In this document: piece after piece, positions 33,882 through 43,643 of the stretch
Position numbering within the stretch: position 1 is the first letter of the stretch
Layout: each line of letters opens with the position of its first letter
Assembly: GCA_017428325.1 (NCBI GenBank)
Contig: JAFRRA010000004.1
Span: 124,001-188,000 of the forward strand
DNA length: 64,000 nucleotides
Source of the DNA: Bacteroidales bacterium
GTDB taxonomy: Bacteria > Bacteroidota > Bacteroidia > Bacteroidales > UBA932
Direction of reading: 5' to 3'
Notes under the pieces: model-generated
What the model was told of the DNA's origin: nothing
The model's input: the letters and a program-made list of their open reading frames with translations, nothing else
The model's database searches: none
Made by a program: the position numbers and the translations under genes

Positions 33882-34796
33882 TTATTTATATGCTTTTTTA
33901 TCCTTTACAACTTGTACAATAATCACGCCCAGAATGGTGAGGGCAATTCCCACAAATTTCAGTGGAGTGAAAGTCTCCTGCCCCGGATACAGGAAGTAAG
34001 CCGCTCCGGCGCTGACAAGAGGGATAAGGGCGGAAAAAATATTCACCCTCGTAACTCCAAGTTTCCCTGTGCAGAAAGCCCATAGGCCAAAGCATACGCA
34101 TGAGCAAAGCACTGCAAGCGCCAGGATCTTTGACTGCACCGGCATGGAAAAGAATTCATGCGTCAGACCCTTCAGGCCGAAAATCAGGAAGAATGGAAGA
34201 AAGAGAAGCGCACCGAAAGAAAACTGGTAGGTCACAATCGTCATAGGATTGTAACGGCTTATCATCTTGTTGGTTACATAACCGTAAATAAGGGCTCCCC
34301 CAACGGCAAAGAAAAGCAGAAGCAGTATACCCTTGAGCTGTGAAGATCCGGATCCCGCCTTCTCCATCATGAAAAGTGCTATGCCAATCAGGGAAAGCAG
34401 GCATCCCATAACCTTTGGAAACGAGAGCTTGAACTTGTACAGTATACGGTCTACAACCGTGCAGAAAAGCGGTATGGTGGCGATAATTATGGCCGCCATC
34501 ACTCCCGATGTATATTTGATTCCGAAGTTTTCTCCAAGGAAATATATGAACGGCTCTCCGAATCCCAGAAGAAACATCCACTTCATGTCCCCCTTCCGGA
34601 TCTTCTGTATCTTTCCGAGAAGACCACCTGCTATCCACATGATGACAGCGGCGAGAATCATCCTCTCAAAGATGAAGGTAAAGATCTCTATGTTGTTCTT
34701 TATCAGATAGTCTTCCCAGATGAAGGAGAACCCCCAGCAGGTAATGGCTATGATAGCCAGAATGTATGCCGTTCCTTTGCCTTTGCTCTGTGTCAT
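33882..34796 (-). CDS. EamA/DMT-superfamily transporter
   Basis: 304 aa with ten predicted transmembrane helices in two EamA repeats (about 8-145 and 155-290). Helix 1 begins TAYILAIIAITCWGFSFIWEDYLI, and the second repeat ends LVSAGAAYFLYPGQETFTPLKFVGIALTILGVII, the conserved last two helices. Members export amino acids and other small metabolites; the substrate is undetermined. The start overlaps the pyrC stop by 4 nt, so it is translationally coupled to pyrC. Confidence 0.88.
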   Translation of the reverse strand: MTQSKGKGTAYILAIIAITCWGFSFIWEDYLIKNNIEIFTFIFERMILAAVIMWIAGGLLGKIQKIRKGDMKWMFLLGFGEPFIYFLGENFGIKYTSGVMAAIIIATIPLFCTVVDRILYKFKLSFPKVMGCLLSLIGIALFMMEKAGSGSSQLKGILLLLFFAVGGALIYGYVTNKMISRYNPMTIVTYQFSFGALLFLPFFLIFGLKGLTHEFFSMPVQSKILALAVLCSCVCFGLWAFCTGKLGVTRVNIFSALIPLVSAGAAYFLYPGQETFTPLKFVGIALTILGVIIVQVVKDKKAYK

Positions 34797-36169
34797 CTGT
34801 CAAATCTTAGGCGCATTGGGTTGCGGATTCCGGTCAGGCGGCCGTCCTTGACCGTAACGCATCCGTTAACAATTGTATGTACCACAGAGGCCGGGAAAGT
34901 GTCCAGATTCTCGTCTTTTCCGCTTTGCGGATGGAATACTATTCCCTTTTCCGAGAACGGGCTCCAGCGGCACATGGCTGCTGGAGAATCAATTGAAGTG
35001 AAAGGCTTTTCAAGGTCAACGATTGCAAGGTCGGCATAATAACCTTCGCGGATGAAACCCCTGTCCTCAACCTTGAAACACTTTGCAGGGCTGTGGCTAA
35101 GATGCTCGGCGATATCGGTGAGTGAAAACTCTCCCCTCTTTGCCAGGGTAAGCATCATCATCAGGGTATACTGCATAAGCGGGATGCCGGAAGGGGCCTC
35201 GGTGTACGGCTTGAGCTTATCGCCGAGGAGATGCGGCGCGTGGTCGCTGCCGACTGTCTTTATCACTCCTTCCTTCAAGGCTTTGCGCAGGGCTAGCATA
35301 TCCGCCTTTGCTTTAACTGAAGGATTGCACTTGATAAGGTTTCCATATCGCCTGTAATCCTTGTCGCAGAACCAGAGGTATGAAGGAGCCGTCTCAGCCG
35401 TAATGTTTTCCGGGAGAGTGGAAATAAGTTCAGTTTCCTCCTTTGTGGTTACGTGGAGTATATGCAGACGGGATTTGTACTTGTTTGCCAAATAAACGGC
35501 CTTTTCCGTGCTTTTCAGGCAACAGATGCGGCTTCGTATCTCCGGATGCTTTTGAGGCGGAATTTCAGCCCCGTATTCATCGATTGCCTTCTTAAGGTTG
35601 GCGGAGATGATGGAACTGTCCTCGCAATGGACGGCAACTAGGGTCGGGCTGTAACAGAAAACATTTTCCAGAGCGCTCTCGTCATCTACAAGAAGACCAC
35701 CGGTGGAAGCTCCCATGAAAAGCTTTACTCCGCATATATCCTTGCGCTTTAGGCGTCTTATTTCGTTCAAGTTGGAATTGCTCGCCCCAAGATAGAAGGA
35801 ATAGTTCGCATAGGAGGTTTCCTCCGCAGAGTCGAACTTGTCTTCCAGAAGGTCAAGTGTCAGGGCAGGAGGAGTGTTGTTCGGCATATCCATAAAGGAT
35901 GTGACCCCGCCAAGCACGGCGGCCTTGCTCTCGCTCTCTATGTTTCCCTTCCAGCCGTCTCCGGGCTCACGGAAATGAACGTGGGAATCTATGACTCCCG
36001 GGAAAATGTGAAGGCCCGTCACATCCAGAACCTCCATGTCTGAAAAGTCTTCCTTGCCGCAGTCCGGCTCCCTGATTATGCGGGAGATTCGCTCACCGCT
36101 TATGACAATGCTGCCCTTGAAGACTTCGCCTTCATTAACAATGGTTCCGTTTCTGAGCAGCAGGTCCAT
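34793..36169 (-). CDS. pyrC: Dihydroorotase
   Basis: 458 aa, the longer class I type. Metal ligands: HVHFREPG (HxH plus the Asp of VIDSHVH), the GVKLFMGAS segment where the carbamylated Lys lies, VHCED and LHVTTKEE histidines, and the catalytic Asp of VGSDHAPH. It closes carbamoyl-aspartate to dihydroorotate in pyrimidine synthesis. Overlaps the EamA gene by 4 nt and starts 1 nt after the stop of the glycosyltransferase. Confidence 0.95.
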   Translation of the reverse strand: MDLLLRNGTIVNEGEVFKGSIVISGERISRIIREPDCGKEDFSDMEVLDVTGLHIFPGVIDSHVHFREPGDGWKGNIESESKAAVLGGVTSFMDMPNNTPPALTLDLLEDKFDSAEETSYANYSFYLGASNSNLNEIRRLKRKDICGVKLFMGASTGGLLVDDESALENVFCYSPTLVAVHCEDSSIISANLKKAIDEYGAEIPPQKHPEIRSRICCLKSTEKAVYLANKYKSRLHILHVTTKEETELISTLPENITAETAPSYLWFCDKDYRRYGNLIKCNPSVKAKADMLALRKALKEGVIKTVGSDHAPHLLGDKLKPYTEAPSGIPLMQYTLMMMLTLAKRGEFSLTDIAEHLSHSPAKCFKVEDRGFIREGYYADLAIVDLEKPFTSIDSPAAMCRWSPFSEKGIVFHPQSGKDENLDTFPASVVHTIVNGCVTVKDGRLTGIRNPMRLRFDR

Positions 36170-36170
36170 A

Positions 36171-36899
36171 TCACTGTGTCTTAGGCCGTATCTTTCTGAA
36201 TCTCATCGCGATTACACCCCAAAATGCCTCCCCGAAAATACCGGAACTCATCTTGGAGGTTCCCTCCTTGCGGTCCACGAATATGATCGGGACTTCCTTT
36301 ATCTTGAAGCCCAGCTTGTAGGTGGAATACTTCATCTCTATCTGGAAGCCGTAGCCCTTCATCTTCACCTTGTCAAGATCCAGGGTTTCCAGGACTTTGC
36401 GGGTGTAGCAGACAAAGCCGGCGGTGCAGTCATATACCTTCATCCTGAGCACCTTGCGCACATAATAGGATGCAAAATAGCTCATTACTACCCTTCCTAT
36501 AGGCCAGTTGATGACACTCACACCGTTGCAGTATCGGGAGCCTATGGAAAGGTCCGCCCCCTCTTCTGCACAGGCCTTGTAGAGGCGTATCAGATCGTCC
36601 GGATTATGCGAAAAGTCCGCATCCATCTCGAACACATAGCCGTAGCCCTTTTCCATAGCCCATTTGAAGGCGGTTATGTATGCGGTTCCGAGGCCCTGCT
36701 TTCCGTTGCGCTGGATAAGATGAAGCCTCTGGGGGAACTCCGTCTGGAGATCCTTGACGATGTCTGCGGTTCCGTCCGGAGAGCCGTCGTCAACAACCAG
36801 GATATGGAAATCTCCCTCCAGGGAAAACACCTTGCGGGTTATTTTCTCTATGTTCTCTTTCTCGTTGTAAGTAGGTATGACTACCAGCTTGTCTGACAT
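36171..36899 (-). CDS. Polyprenyl-phosphate mannosyltransferase (DPM1-like)
   Basis: 242 aa, soluble GT2 fold. VVIPTYNEKENIEKI and HILVVDDGSPDGTADIV begin the nucleotide-sugar site; FEMDADFSHNPDDL holds the DxD; GSRYCNGVSVINWPIGR is the DPM signature. These enzymes move mannose (or glucose) from GDP-/UDP-sugar to a polyprenyl phosphate at the inner membrane, feeding glycan or protein O-glycosylation. In Bacteroidota a role in O-glycosylation is possible. It has its own TAnnTTTG element at 36921-36928. Confidence 0.92.
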   Translation of the reverse strand: MSDKLVVIPTYNEKENIEKITRKVFSLEGDFHILVVDDGSPDGTADIVKDLQTEFPQRLHLIQRNGKQGLGTAYITAFKWAMEKGYGYVFEMDADFSHNPDDLIRLYKACAEEGADLSIGSRYCNGVSVINWPIGRVVMSYFASYYVRKVLRMKVYDCTAGFVCYTRKVLETLDLDKVKMKGYGFQIEMKYSTYKLGFKIKEVPIIFVDRKEGTSKMSSGIFGEAFWGVIAMRFRKIRPKTQ

Positions 36900-36920
36900 A
36901 ATTTTCTTTGTTTAATCTTA

Positions 36921-36928
36921 CAAATATA
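36921..36928 (-). promoter_or_regulatory. Candidate internal promoter -7 element before the DPM1-like gene
   Basis: The minus strand reads TATATTTG, exact TAnnTTTG, 21 nt before the ATG at 36899, in a 47-nt gap inside the minus-strand gene run. Confidence 0.45.
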
Positions 36929-36946
36929 AGCAGAAAGGGCCAATTC

Positions 36947-39082
36947 CTACTCTACAAGCCTTAACTGTATCCTCTGGCGGCGGAGATCCACACCCATGAC
37001 GCTTACCGTAATCTGCTGGTGAAGCTTCAGTACTTCTGAAGCGTCGCGCACATATTTCTTTCCCATATTGGATATGTGGATGAGTCCGTTCTGCTTGATT
37101 CCTATGTCCACAAAAGCTCCGAAAGCGGTAAGATTGGTGACGATTCCCGGAAGAACCATACCTTCCTTAAGGTCCTCTATCGTAGAGATTTCTGAAGAGA
37201 ACTCAAAGTCCTTGGCGCTTTCTCTCGGATCCCTGCCCGGCTTTTTGAGTTCCTGTACAATATCCTTGAGCGTAGGAAGACCGACATCATCGCTGACATA
37301 GTCTTCCAGACGAATGGAATCTATCTTGGAGTTGTTTCCTATGAGGTCTGAGACATTGCAGCCGGCATCCTTTGCCATTTTCTCCACCAGGGCGTAGCGC
37401 TCAGGATGGACAGCTGAATTGTCCAGAGGATTGTCTGCGTGAGGAATCCTCAGAAAGCCTGCTGCCATCTGATATGCCTTCTGCCCAAGCCTAGGCACGT
37501 TCATAAGGTCTCCACGGGACGAAAACGTTCCGTTTGCGGCCCTGTAAGACACTATGTTTGAAGCAAGTGCAGGACCAATTCCAGATACGTAGGAAAGCAG
37601 GTGGCGGCTGGCGGTATTAAGGTTCACCCCAACGGTATTCACGCAATATTCCACCACATCGTCCAGTTTCTCCTTAAGAAGACCCTGGTCCACATCGTGC
37701 TGATACTGGCCTATTCCCAAAGACTTAGGGTCTATCTTCACGAGTTCTGCCAAAGGATCCATAAGACGGCGGCCAATAGAGACCGCGCCCCTTACCGTAA
37801 CATCCTCGTTCGGGAACTCCTCCCTTGCTGTCTCGGAAGCGGAATAGATGGAAGCTCCGTCCTCGCTGACGGAATAAATCTTGACCGGATTGTCGAAAGT
37901 CAGGCGGCGGATGAAAGCCTCGGTTTCTCTTGCGGCAGTTCCGTTGCCTATCGCAATCACCTCAATACTATATTCTTCCGCCATTGTCATAACCTTGCGC
38001 ATAGCCTCCATCTTCTGGTTTACCGGAGGATGCGGGAATATCACGTCGTGATGAAGGAGTTCTCCCTTGTCGTCCAGGCAGACTACCTTGCAGCCTGTAC
38101 GGAATCCCGGGTCAATGGCCATTGTCCTCTTCTGCCCTACCGGAGCAGCCAGAAGGAGCTGCTTCAGATTCTCGCCGAATACCTTAACCGCCTCAAGGTC
38201 CGCCCTCTCCTTCGCCTGACGTAGAGTCTCATTCTCTATGGAAGGATCCAGAAGACGCGTAAGACTGTCTTCCTGAGCAAGTTTCAGCTGGTCAAAAAGC
38301 TGCTGGGCAGGATACCTTTTCCCTTTGTAGAATATTCTGTTGATAATCTTCAGCGATACCTGGGGATCAGTTTCAAGCCTTATGGAAAGAATCTTCTCGT
38401 TCTCAGCCCTGAGAATGGCCAATACCCTGTGGGACGGCATCTTTGAAAGATAAGACGAGTAGTTGAAATAATTGCTGTACTTCTCCCCCTCTTCCTCCTT
38501 GCCCTTGACAAGTCTGGTCTTGAGAATGCCGCTCCTCGAGTAATATGAGCGCAGTTCCTCCCTAATCCCGATATTCTCCGATATTTGCTCGGCGATGATG
38601 TCACGGGCTCCCTGAAGCGCCTCCTCAGCATCGGCGACACCCTCCTTTACAAATTTTTCAGCTTCCTTCCTGACATACTGCAGCTGAAGCGAGAGCATCT
38701 TCTGAGCAAGCGGTTCCAGCCCCTTTTCCTTTGCCACCGAGGCTTTTGTGCGCCTCTTAGGACGGTAAGGCAGATAGATGTCTTCCAGTCTTTGGCTGTC
38801 CGTGCAGCTGTCTATCATCGCCTTAAGTTCAGGGGTCATCTTCTCCTGTTCCTCAATGCTTTTGGAAACGGCTTCCTTCCTCTTGTCCAGTTCCAGGAAT
38901 CTCTGGTAATGGAAATTGGTCTCTGCCACCTCCACGTCTGTAAGGGAGCCGGTAGCTTCCTTTCTGTAGCGGGATATGAAAGGGACAGTAGCCCCCTCTT
39001 CCAGAAGCTGTATACAGTTTTCTATACGCCAAGGCTTTACGCCCAGTTTACCTGCAATGTAATCTATATATAGTGAATTCAT
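36947..39082 (-). CDS. tex: Tex-family RNA-binding transcription accessory protein
   Basis: 711 aa from the ATG at 39080-39082 (MNSLYIDYIAGKLG); a further upstream ATG would add a leader lying over the ClC gene. Domains in order: N-terminal helical Tex core (1-300, including FISRYRKEATGSLTDVEV), YqgF/RNase-H-like (about 320-450, MAIDPGFRTGCKVVCLD), helix-hairpin-helix (VSGIGPALASNIVSYR), and a C-terminal S1 RNA-binding domain (VLPGIVTNLTAFGAFVDIGIKQNGLIHISNM). It acts in transcription and RNA metabolism. One nt separates it from the ClC stop. Confidence 0.96.
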   Translation of the reverse strand: MNSLYIDYIAGKLGVKPWRIENCIQLLEEGATVPFISRYRKEATGSLTDVEVAETNFHYQRFLELDKRKEAVSKSIEEQEKMTPELKAMIDSCTDSQRLEDIYLPYRPKRRTKASVAKEKGLEPLAQKMLSLQLQYVRKEAEKFVKEGVADAEEALQGARDIIAEQISENIGIREELRSYYSRSGILKTRLVKGKEEEGEKYSNYFNYSSYLSKMPSHRVLAILRAENEKILSIRLETDPQVSLKIINRIFYKGKRYPAQQLFDQLKLAQEDSLTRLLDPSIENETLRQAKERADLEAVKVFGENLKQLLLAAPVGQKRTMAIDPGFRTGCKVVCLDDKGELLHHDVIFPHPPVNQKMEAMRKVMTMAEEYSIEVIAIGNGTAARETEAFIRRLTFDNPVKIYSVSEDGASIYSASETAREEFPNEDVTVRGAVSIGRRLMDPLAELVKIDPKSLGIGQYQHDVDQGLLKEKLDDVVEYCVNTVGVNLNTASRHLLSYVSGIGPALASNIVSYRAANGTFSSRGDLMNVPRLGQKAYQMAAGFLRIPHADNPLDNSAVHPERYALVEKMAKDAGCNVSDLIGNNSKIDSIRLEDYVSDDVGLPTLKDIVQELKKPGRDPRESAKDFEFSSEISTIEDLKEGMVLPGIVTNLTAFGAFVDIGIKQNGLIHISNMGKKYVRDASEVLKLHQQITVSVMGVDLRRQRIQLRLVE

Positions 39083-39083
39083 A

Positions 39084-40871
39084 TTAGTCGTGGCTGACCT
39101 GCTGCAGCCTCTCTCTGTAAGCGAAGAAAATGTGGGACTTGGACACGAAACCGGCATATGTGCCATCCCTGTCCACAACAGGCAGGTTCCATGCGCCGCT
39201 CTGCTCAAACTTGTGGATCACGTCTTCCATCCTTTCATCGCTATAGACCAAAGTCTCAGCGGGCTTCATATAGGATACCACAGGATTGGAGTACCTGGAA
39301 CTGTCGAACATGTCTGCCTTCACGTCTCCCAGATGAAGTGTGCCGCAAAGCTTGCCGTCACCGTCCAGCACCGGGAAGATGTCCCTTGAAGAAACTGATA
39401 TGATCTTCACAAGGGTTCCCAGATCGCTGTCCTTGTCAACAGGCATGAAGTTGGTCTCCATCACATCGCTGAGCTTAAGAAGTGTAAGCACAGCCTTGTC
39501 TGAATCGTGGGTAAGCAGATATCCCTTCTTGGCAATTCGCTTGGTGTATATGGAATACGGCTCGAAAATCCTGATTGTGGCATATGATATCGCCGAGGTA
39601 ATGATAAGTGGCATCAGAAGAGTGTAACCGCCTGTTATCTCGGCGATAAGGAAGATGGCGGTCAAAGGCGCCTGCATAACTCCCGCCATCAGGCCGGCCA
39701 TTCCAACAAGCACAAAGTTGGTTTCCGGAAGGTCCAGTCCAAGAAGATTGGATGTGCGTGCCACCACGAATCCGAAGATTCCGCCCATGAACAATGTCGG
39801 TCCGAACGTTCCGCCCACTCCGCCCCCGGCATTTGTGAAACTCATCGAGAAAACCTTGAACAGGAACACCAGCGCAAAGAATGCCGGCAGGAACCACTTG
39901 TAACCGAACAGGGAGGTGAATATGGAATGCTCCACCGAGTGCATGTCGTTGTCGTTGAGAAGATCCGTCAGAACTCCGTAACCCTCGCCGTACAGAGGAG
40001 GGAACACGAATATCATAAGTCCCAGGCCGACAGCGCACATAGCCCATCTGCGGTACGGGTTGGAGACCTCCTTGACCTTGTCTTCAGTATAAAGGGTAGC
40101 CCTGGTGAAATAAAGGGAAGCGAAACCGCAGACAATCCCAAACAGCACATAGAAAGGGATGTTCCCCATATTGAACGGAGTCAGCGTATTGTCAAAGGCC
40201 ACCGCATCTCCCATAAGAAGATATGTCACGGTCGTGGAGGTGACGCTGCTGAGAACCAGAGGGAGAATTGATGTCATAGACATGTTGAACATCAGAATCT
40301 CCAGGGTAAACAGAACTCCGGCTATCGGGGCCTTGAAGATTCCGGCAATGGCACCGGCAGCACCGCAGCCCAGAAGAAGCGTCATGTTCTTGTAGCTAAG
40401 GCCTGCCTTGCGGCCGACATTTGAGCCTATGGCGGCACCGGTATAAACTATCGGGGCCTCAGCTCCCACGGAACCTCCGAAACCTATAGTTATGGCACTG
40501 GTCAGTATGGAAGACCACGTGTTGTGGGGCTTGATCTTGGAATCGTATCTGGATATGGCGAGAAGGACCTTGGTGACTCCGTGGGATATGTTGTCCTTTA
40601 TCACATACCTGACAATCAGATAGGCAATCAGCATTCCGACTCCGGGATACACCAGATAGAGCCAGCTCTGGGACGGGGTCTGGAACCAGCCGACAAGCAC
40701 CCATTGTACAAGGTGTATAGCCCTGATCATCAGAACAGCCGCCAGGCCGCTGCCGAGGCCCACTACAATGGCAAGAAGGAGGACTTCCCGTGTTTCGGGC
40801 ATCCTCTCCAGCCATCCTCTTACAGAGTGTGATAATCGTTTGAAAAAACCAGGGCGGTTACTCGGTGTCAT
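39084..40871 (-). CDS. ClC-family chloride channel/antiporter with CBS pair
   Basis: 595 aa from the ATG at 40869-40871 ([13 protein letters not shown]), chosen over an upstream start because the latter would lie deep in the preceding gene. Membrane part: helix N-termini at [14 protein letters not shown] (where canonical ClC has GSGIPE), [19 protein letters not shown] with the gating-glutamate equivalent in GAEAP, and [16 protein letters not shown], the third ion-binding segment. C-terminal CBS pair (about 475-590) for nucleotide sensing. Transports chloride or a similar anion, possibly coupled to protons. It overlaps the repeat protein by 14 nt. Confidence 0.93.
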   Translation of the reverse strand: MTPSNRPGFFKRLSHSVRGWLERMPETREVLLLAIVVGLGSGLAAVLMIRAIHLVQWVLVGWFQTPSQSWLYLVYPGVGMLIAYLIVRYVIKDNISHGVTKVLLAISRYDSKIKPHNTWSSILTSAITIGFGGSVGAEAPIVYTGAAIGSNVGRKAGLSYKNMTLLLGCGAAGAIAGIFKAPIAGVLFTLEILMFNMSMTSILPLVLSSVTSTTVTYLLMGDAVAFDNTLTPFNMGNIPFYVLFGIVCGFASLYFTRATLYTEDKVKEVSNPYRRWAMCAVGLGLMIFVFPPLYGEGYGVLTDLLNDNDMHSVEHSIFTSLFGYKWFLPAFFALVFLFKVFSMSFTNAGGGVGGTFGPTLFMGGIFGFVVARTSNLLGLDLPETNFVLVGMAGLMAGVMQAPLTAIFLIAEITGGYTLLMPLIITSAISYATIRIFEPYSIYTKRIAKKGYLLTHDSDKAVLTLLKLSDVMETNFMPVDKDSDLGTLVKIISVSSRDIFPVLDGDGKLCGTLHLGDVKADMFDSSRYSNPVVSYMKPAETLVYSDERMEDVIHKFEQSGAWNLPVVDRDGTYAGFVSKSHIFFAYRERLQQVSHD

Positions 40872-41892
40872 CGTCAGAGTCCGACATATTCTCCGTATTG
40901 TCATCCGGGAAGGTCTCGCCCTCGGTCGGAATATCGTCAGAAGCGTCTGCATCCGGGAAGAGACTCTTCTGGGCATCCTCTGCCTTATCCACGTTCACAA
41001 CCATCTTGATAAGATATACGGAATCTTCTGTTTCCAGAGTAATCGCATAGAAAGGCTCACCAATCGGAGGTTCAACCCTGAACAGGTCTCCCATATAGTC
41101 TGAATAGCCTTTCGGATATTTTTCCTTGAATGCGGCAGCAACCTCCTCTTTCATCTTGGAGTAGCTGACCACCAGTCTCCTCTTGTTTTGAATAGAAGCC
41201 GGAACGCCAACGTTCTTAGGCCTTTCCGTCGTCATAACGACTGGGGATCCGGCTTTTGGAGAAACGGTGTTTGGCTTGATCTTTATCTTGTCCAGATTGG
41301 ATTCTGCCGGAGCCTGACGGGCCGGTGCCGGTTTAGGTGCAGGAGTTTCAACGACCTTCTTCTCTTCAACTTTCTTCTTGACTGTGACTTTCTTTTCAGG
41401 AACCTTGGCAACAGCCTTCTTGGCCGGGGCTTTGGCAACAGTCTTCTTAACCGGAGCCTTGGCGGCAACCTTTTTGACTGGAGCCTTGGCAACAACCTTC
41501 TTGGCCGGGGTCTTGACAGCAGCCTTCTTGGCTGGAGCCTTAACAGCAACCTTCTTAGCCGGGGCTTTGGTAACAACCTTCTTTGCTGGGGCCTTGGCGG
41601 CAACCTTTTTGACTGGAGCCTTGGCAGCAACCTTCTTGGCCGGAGCTTTGGCGGCAACCTTCTTGGCCGGAGCCTTGGCGGCAACCTTCTTGGCCGGGGC
41701 CTTTGCGGCAACTTTCTTTGCTGGAGCCTTTGCGGCAGCCTTTTTCGCAGGAGCCTTAACAGCAGCCTTCTTCGCAGGAGCCTTGGAGGTCTCTTTCTTC
41801 AGAGTCTTCTTAACAGTAGTCACTTTCAAAAAGTTAAAATTAGGTCGTAAATGATTTGTATTGCAATTATAAGGTATTTTTTTGAATCGCAA
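40858..41892 (-). CDS. Histone-H1-like Lys/Ala/Pro repeat protein with C-terminal domain
   Basis: Up to 344 aa; the start is uncertain. The ATG at 41890-41892 gives 24 residues without the repeat bias. A GTG at 41821-41823 ([13 protein letters not shown]) fits the composition better and may be the true start. Residues about 40-175 are 9-residue repeats of the type KAPAKKVAA, strongly basic, like histone-H1/AlgP tails that bind DNA. Residues about 230-315 form an unrelated globular domain ([23 protein letters not shown], then [19 protein letters not shown]). The last 30 residues are acidic. A nucleoid or polyanion-binding role is inferred. Confidence 0.75.
   Translation of the reverse strand: MRFKKIPYNCNTNHLRPNFNFLKVTTVKKTLKKETSKAPAKKAAVKAPAKKAAAKAPAKKVAAKAPAKKVAAKAPAKKVAAKAPAKKVAAKAPVKKVAAKAPAKKVVTKAPAKKVAVKAPAKKAAVKTPAKKVVAKAPVKKVAAKAPVKKTVAKAPAKKAVAKVPEKKVTVKKKVEEKKVVETPAPKPAPARQAPAESNLDKIKIKPNTVSPKAGSPVVMTTERPKNVGVPASIQNKRRLVVSYSKMKEEVAAAFKEKYPKGYSDYMGDLFRVEPPIGEPFYAITLETEDSVYLIKMVVNVDKAEDAQKSLFPDADASDDIPTEGETFPDDNTENMSDSDDDTE
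41395..41800 (-). repeat. 27-nt coding tandem repeat (Lys-Ala-Pro array)
   Basis: About fifteen 27-nt units inside the H1-like gene encode KAPAKKxAA variants. The units drift in third positions and in residues 7-9 (VAA, AAV, VVT, AVK), so the array is old but homogenised. Its length may vary between strains by slippage. Confidence 0.8.
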
Positions 41893-41903
41893 AACATTTT
41901 GAC

Positions 41904-43643
41904 CTATTTCTTGAAAAAATAGGATTTCTGCTGTCTCTGCCTCTCGATATTCTTCTCTACGAACAACGGTTTCAGAGTGTTAGTGTCAAGTCCGGTATAG
42001 AACATAACGGAACTACGGGTCATAGGCGTCGGGGTGAAGCTCTGAACCTGCTCAGTGAGGATTCCCTTGAGTGCGCTGTTTGAGGCTAAGGCCTTCATGT
42101 CAGCCAGCCTGCAGCCAGGATGGGAAGAAATGAAATACGGGATTATCTGCTGGTTGAGCCCCTTCTGACGGCATATCTTCTCAAATTCCTTTTTCATTGT
42201 CTTGAAAAGGGAGAAAGAAGGCTTGTTCATAAGGTTCAGGATATGGTCCTCAGTATGCTCCGGGGCCACTTTGAATCGCCCGCTTATATGTCTGGATATC
42301 AGCTCTGTAAAATAAATCCTGGAATCCTCGTCAAGAAATCCCTCATCGCCGAGGAGAAGGTCGTACCTGACACCGCTGCCGATATAGGAATGCCGCACTC
42401 CCTTTATGGAATCTATATCTTTATATAGTCTGGTCAGCTCCCTGTGGGAATGGTTGAGGTTCGGGCACATCTTCGGATAAAGGCAGGATTTCCTCTTGCA
42501 CTTTGCGCAGACACCCTTGTCCTTTCCGCCCATCCTGTACATATTGGCCGACGGGGCACCCACGTCTGAAATGTTGCCCGCAAATCCCGGTAGAGTCTTG
42601 AGCTGCTCTATCTCAGCGACAATAGATTCCTTGCTGCGGCTCTGGATGAACTTTCCCTGATGGGCCGCTATGGTGCAGAAACTGCAGCCGCCGAAACAGC
42701 CTCTGTGAATGGTCACGGAGTTCTTTATCATCTCGTATGCCGGAATGGTCTTGCCTTTGTACCTTGGATGAGGCAACATTGTGTAAGGAAGGTCATAGAC
42801 GGCATCCAGCTCTTCTGTCTCCATAGGAGGGAACGGCTCGTTGACATAAACATAGCCACCCCCGCAAGGCTCCACTATCCGCTTGGGATGCAGCAGATTG
42901 GCCTGAAGTTCAACCTGGTTGAAACTCTCCACGAAGGCCTTCCTGTCCTTGCAGCATCTCTCGAAAGAAGGAAGGATTACAGTGTTTCCGTCATCCTTAG
43001 GGGCTTCATCGCTGAGATAGGCTGTCTGATAGAGATTCCTGAGTTTCTTTCCTTCAGGATTGCCGTCAAAATATCTGGCTATCTGTATGTTGCTCCTCTC
43101 CCCCATTCCATAGGTCAAGAAATCCGCCCCGCTGGAAACCAGTATGGACGGCATAAGGCAGTCTTTCCAGTAGTCGTAATGGGTGACTCTCCTCAGCGAT
43201 GCCTCTATTCCGCCTATCACTACCGGAACATCCGGAAAGAGCTGCTTCAGAATCTTTGTATATACGGTTACGGCGTAATCCGGACGGAAGCCGGCGGCAC
43301 CTCCGGGAGTGTATGCATCGTTGCTTCTCAGACGCTTGAAAGCCGTATAATGGTTTACCATAGAGTCCATTGCCCCGGCGGAAACGCCGAAGAAAAGACG
43401 CGGGCGGCCAAGTTTGCGGAAATCCCTCAAGTCATCCCTCCAGTTTGGCTGCGGGACAACGGCAACCCTGTAGCCCTCCCTTTCCAGGACCCTGGCAATG
43501 ACAGCAGTGCCGAAAGAGGGATGGTCTATGTAAGCGTCACCGGTAAAGAGAATGATATCAGCCTCTTCCCACCCCAGACGGCGCATCTCGTCTCTAGTGG
43601 TGGGAAGAAAGCCTTTATGTCCTATATCGTTTGAAGGATGCAT
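41904..43643 (-). CDS. ygiQ: YgiQ-family (UPF0313) radical SAM protein
   Basis: 579 aa. N-terminal B12-binding-like part (about 25-250), then the radical SAM cluster CFGGCSFC (CxxxCxxC) near 300-350. A second Cys-rich stretch [15 protein letters not shown] probably binds another cluster. The C-terminus has [13 protein letters not shown] and [18 protein letters not shown], conserved in the family. The reaction is unknown. Starts right after the argS stop with no gap, so the two are likely co-transcribed. Confidence 0.92.
   Translation of the reverse strand: MHPSNDIGHKGFLPTTRDEMRRLGWEEADIILFTGDAYIDHPSFGTAVIARVLEREGYRVAVVPQPNWRDDLRDFRKLGRPRLFFGVSAGAMDSMVNHYTAFKRLRSNDAYTPGGAAGFRPDYAVTVYTKILKQLFPDVPVVIGGIEASLRRVTHYDYWKDCLMPSILVSSGADFLTYGMGERSNIQIARYFDGNPEGKKLRNLYQTAYLSDEAPKDDGNTVILPSFERCCKDRKAFVESFNQVELQANLLHPKRIVEPCGGGYVYVNEPFPPMETEELDAVYDLPYTMLPHPRYKGKTIPAYEMIKNSVTIHRGCFGGCSFCTIAAHQGKFIQSRSKESIVAEIEQLKTLPGFAGNISDVGAPSANMYRMGGKDKGVCAKCKRKSCLYPKMCPNLNHSHRELTRLYKDIDSIKGVRHSYIGSGVRYDLLLGDEGFLDEDSRIYFTELISRHISGRFKVAPEHTEDHILNLMNKPSFSLFKTMKKEFEKICRQKGLNQQIIPYFISSHPGCRLADMKALASNSALKGILTEQVQSFTPTPMTRSSVMFYTGLDTNTLKPLFVEKNIERQRQQKSYFFKK

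Noticed and set aside
36036-36896. 286-codon frame on the plus strand opposite the DPM1-like gene
   Set aside because: Antisense of a clear GT2 glycosyltransferase; no start context or domain.
41395-41800. Regular repeats resembling a CRISPR array
   Set aside because: Units are contiguous 27-mers without spacers and code for KAPAKK repeats; no cas genes nearby.
41188-41850. Gly/Leu-rich frame with regular repeats opposite the H1-like gene
   Set aside because: Produced by the 27-nt Lys-Ala-Pro coding repeats on the other strand.
41894-41925. CCTATTT/AAATAGG hairpin at the end of ygiQ as terminator
   Set aside because: Only 7 A/T-rich pairs, no U-run following on the minus strand, and it lies in coding sequence.
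42660-43634. 324-codon frame opposite ygiQ
   Set aside because: The YgiQ frame has clear radical SAM motifs over this stretch; the antisense translation has none.
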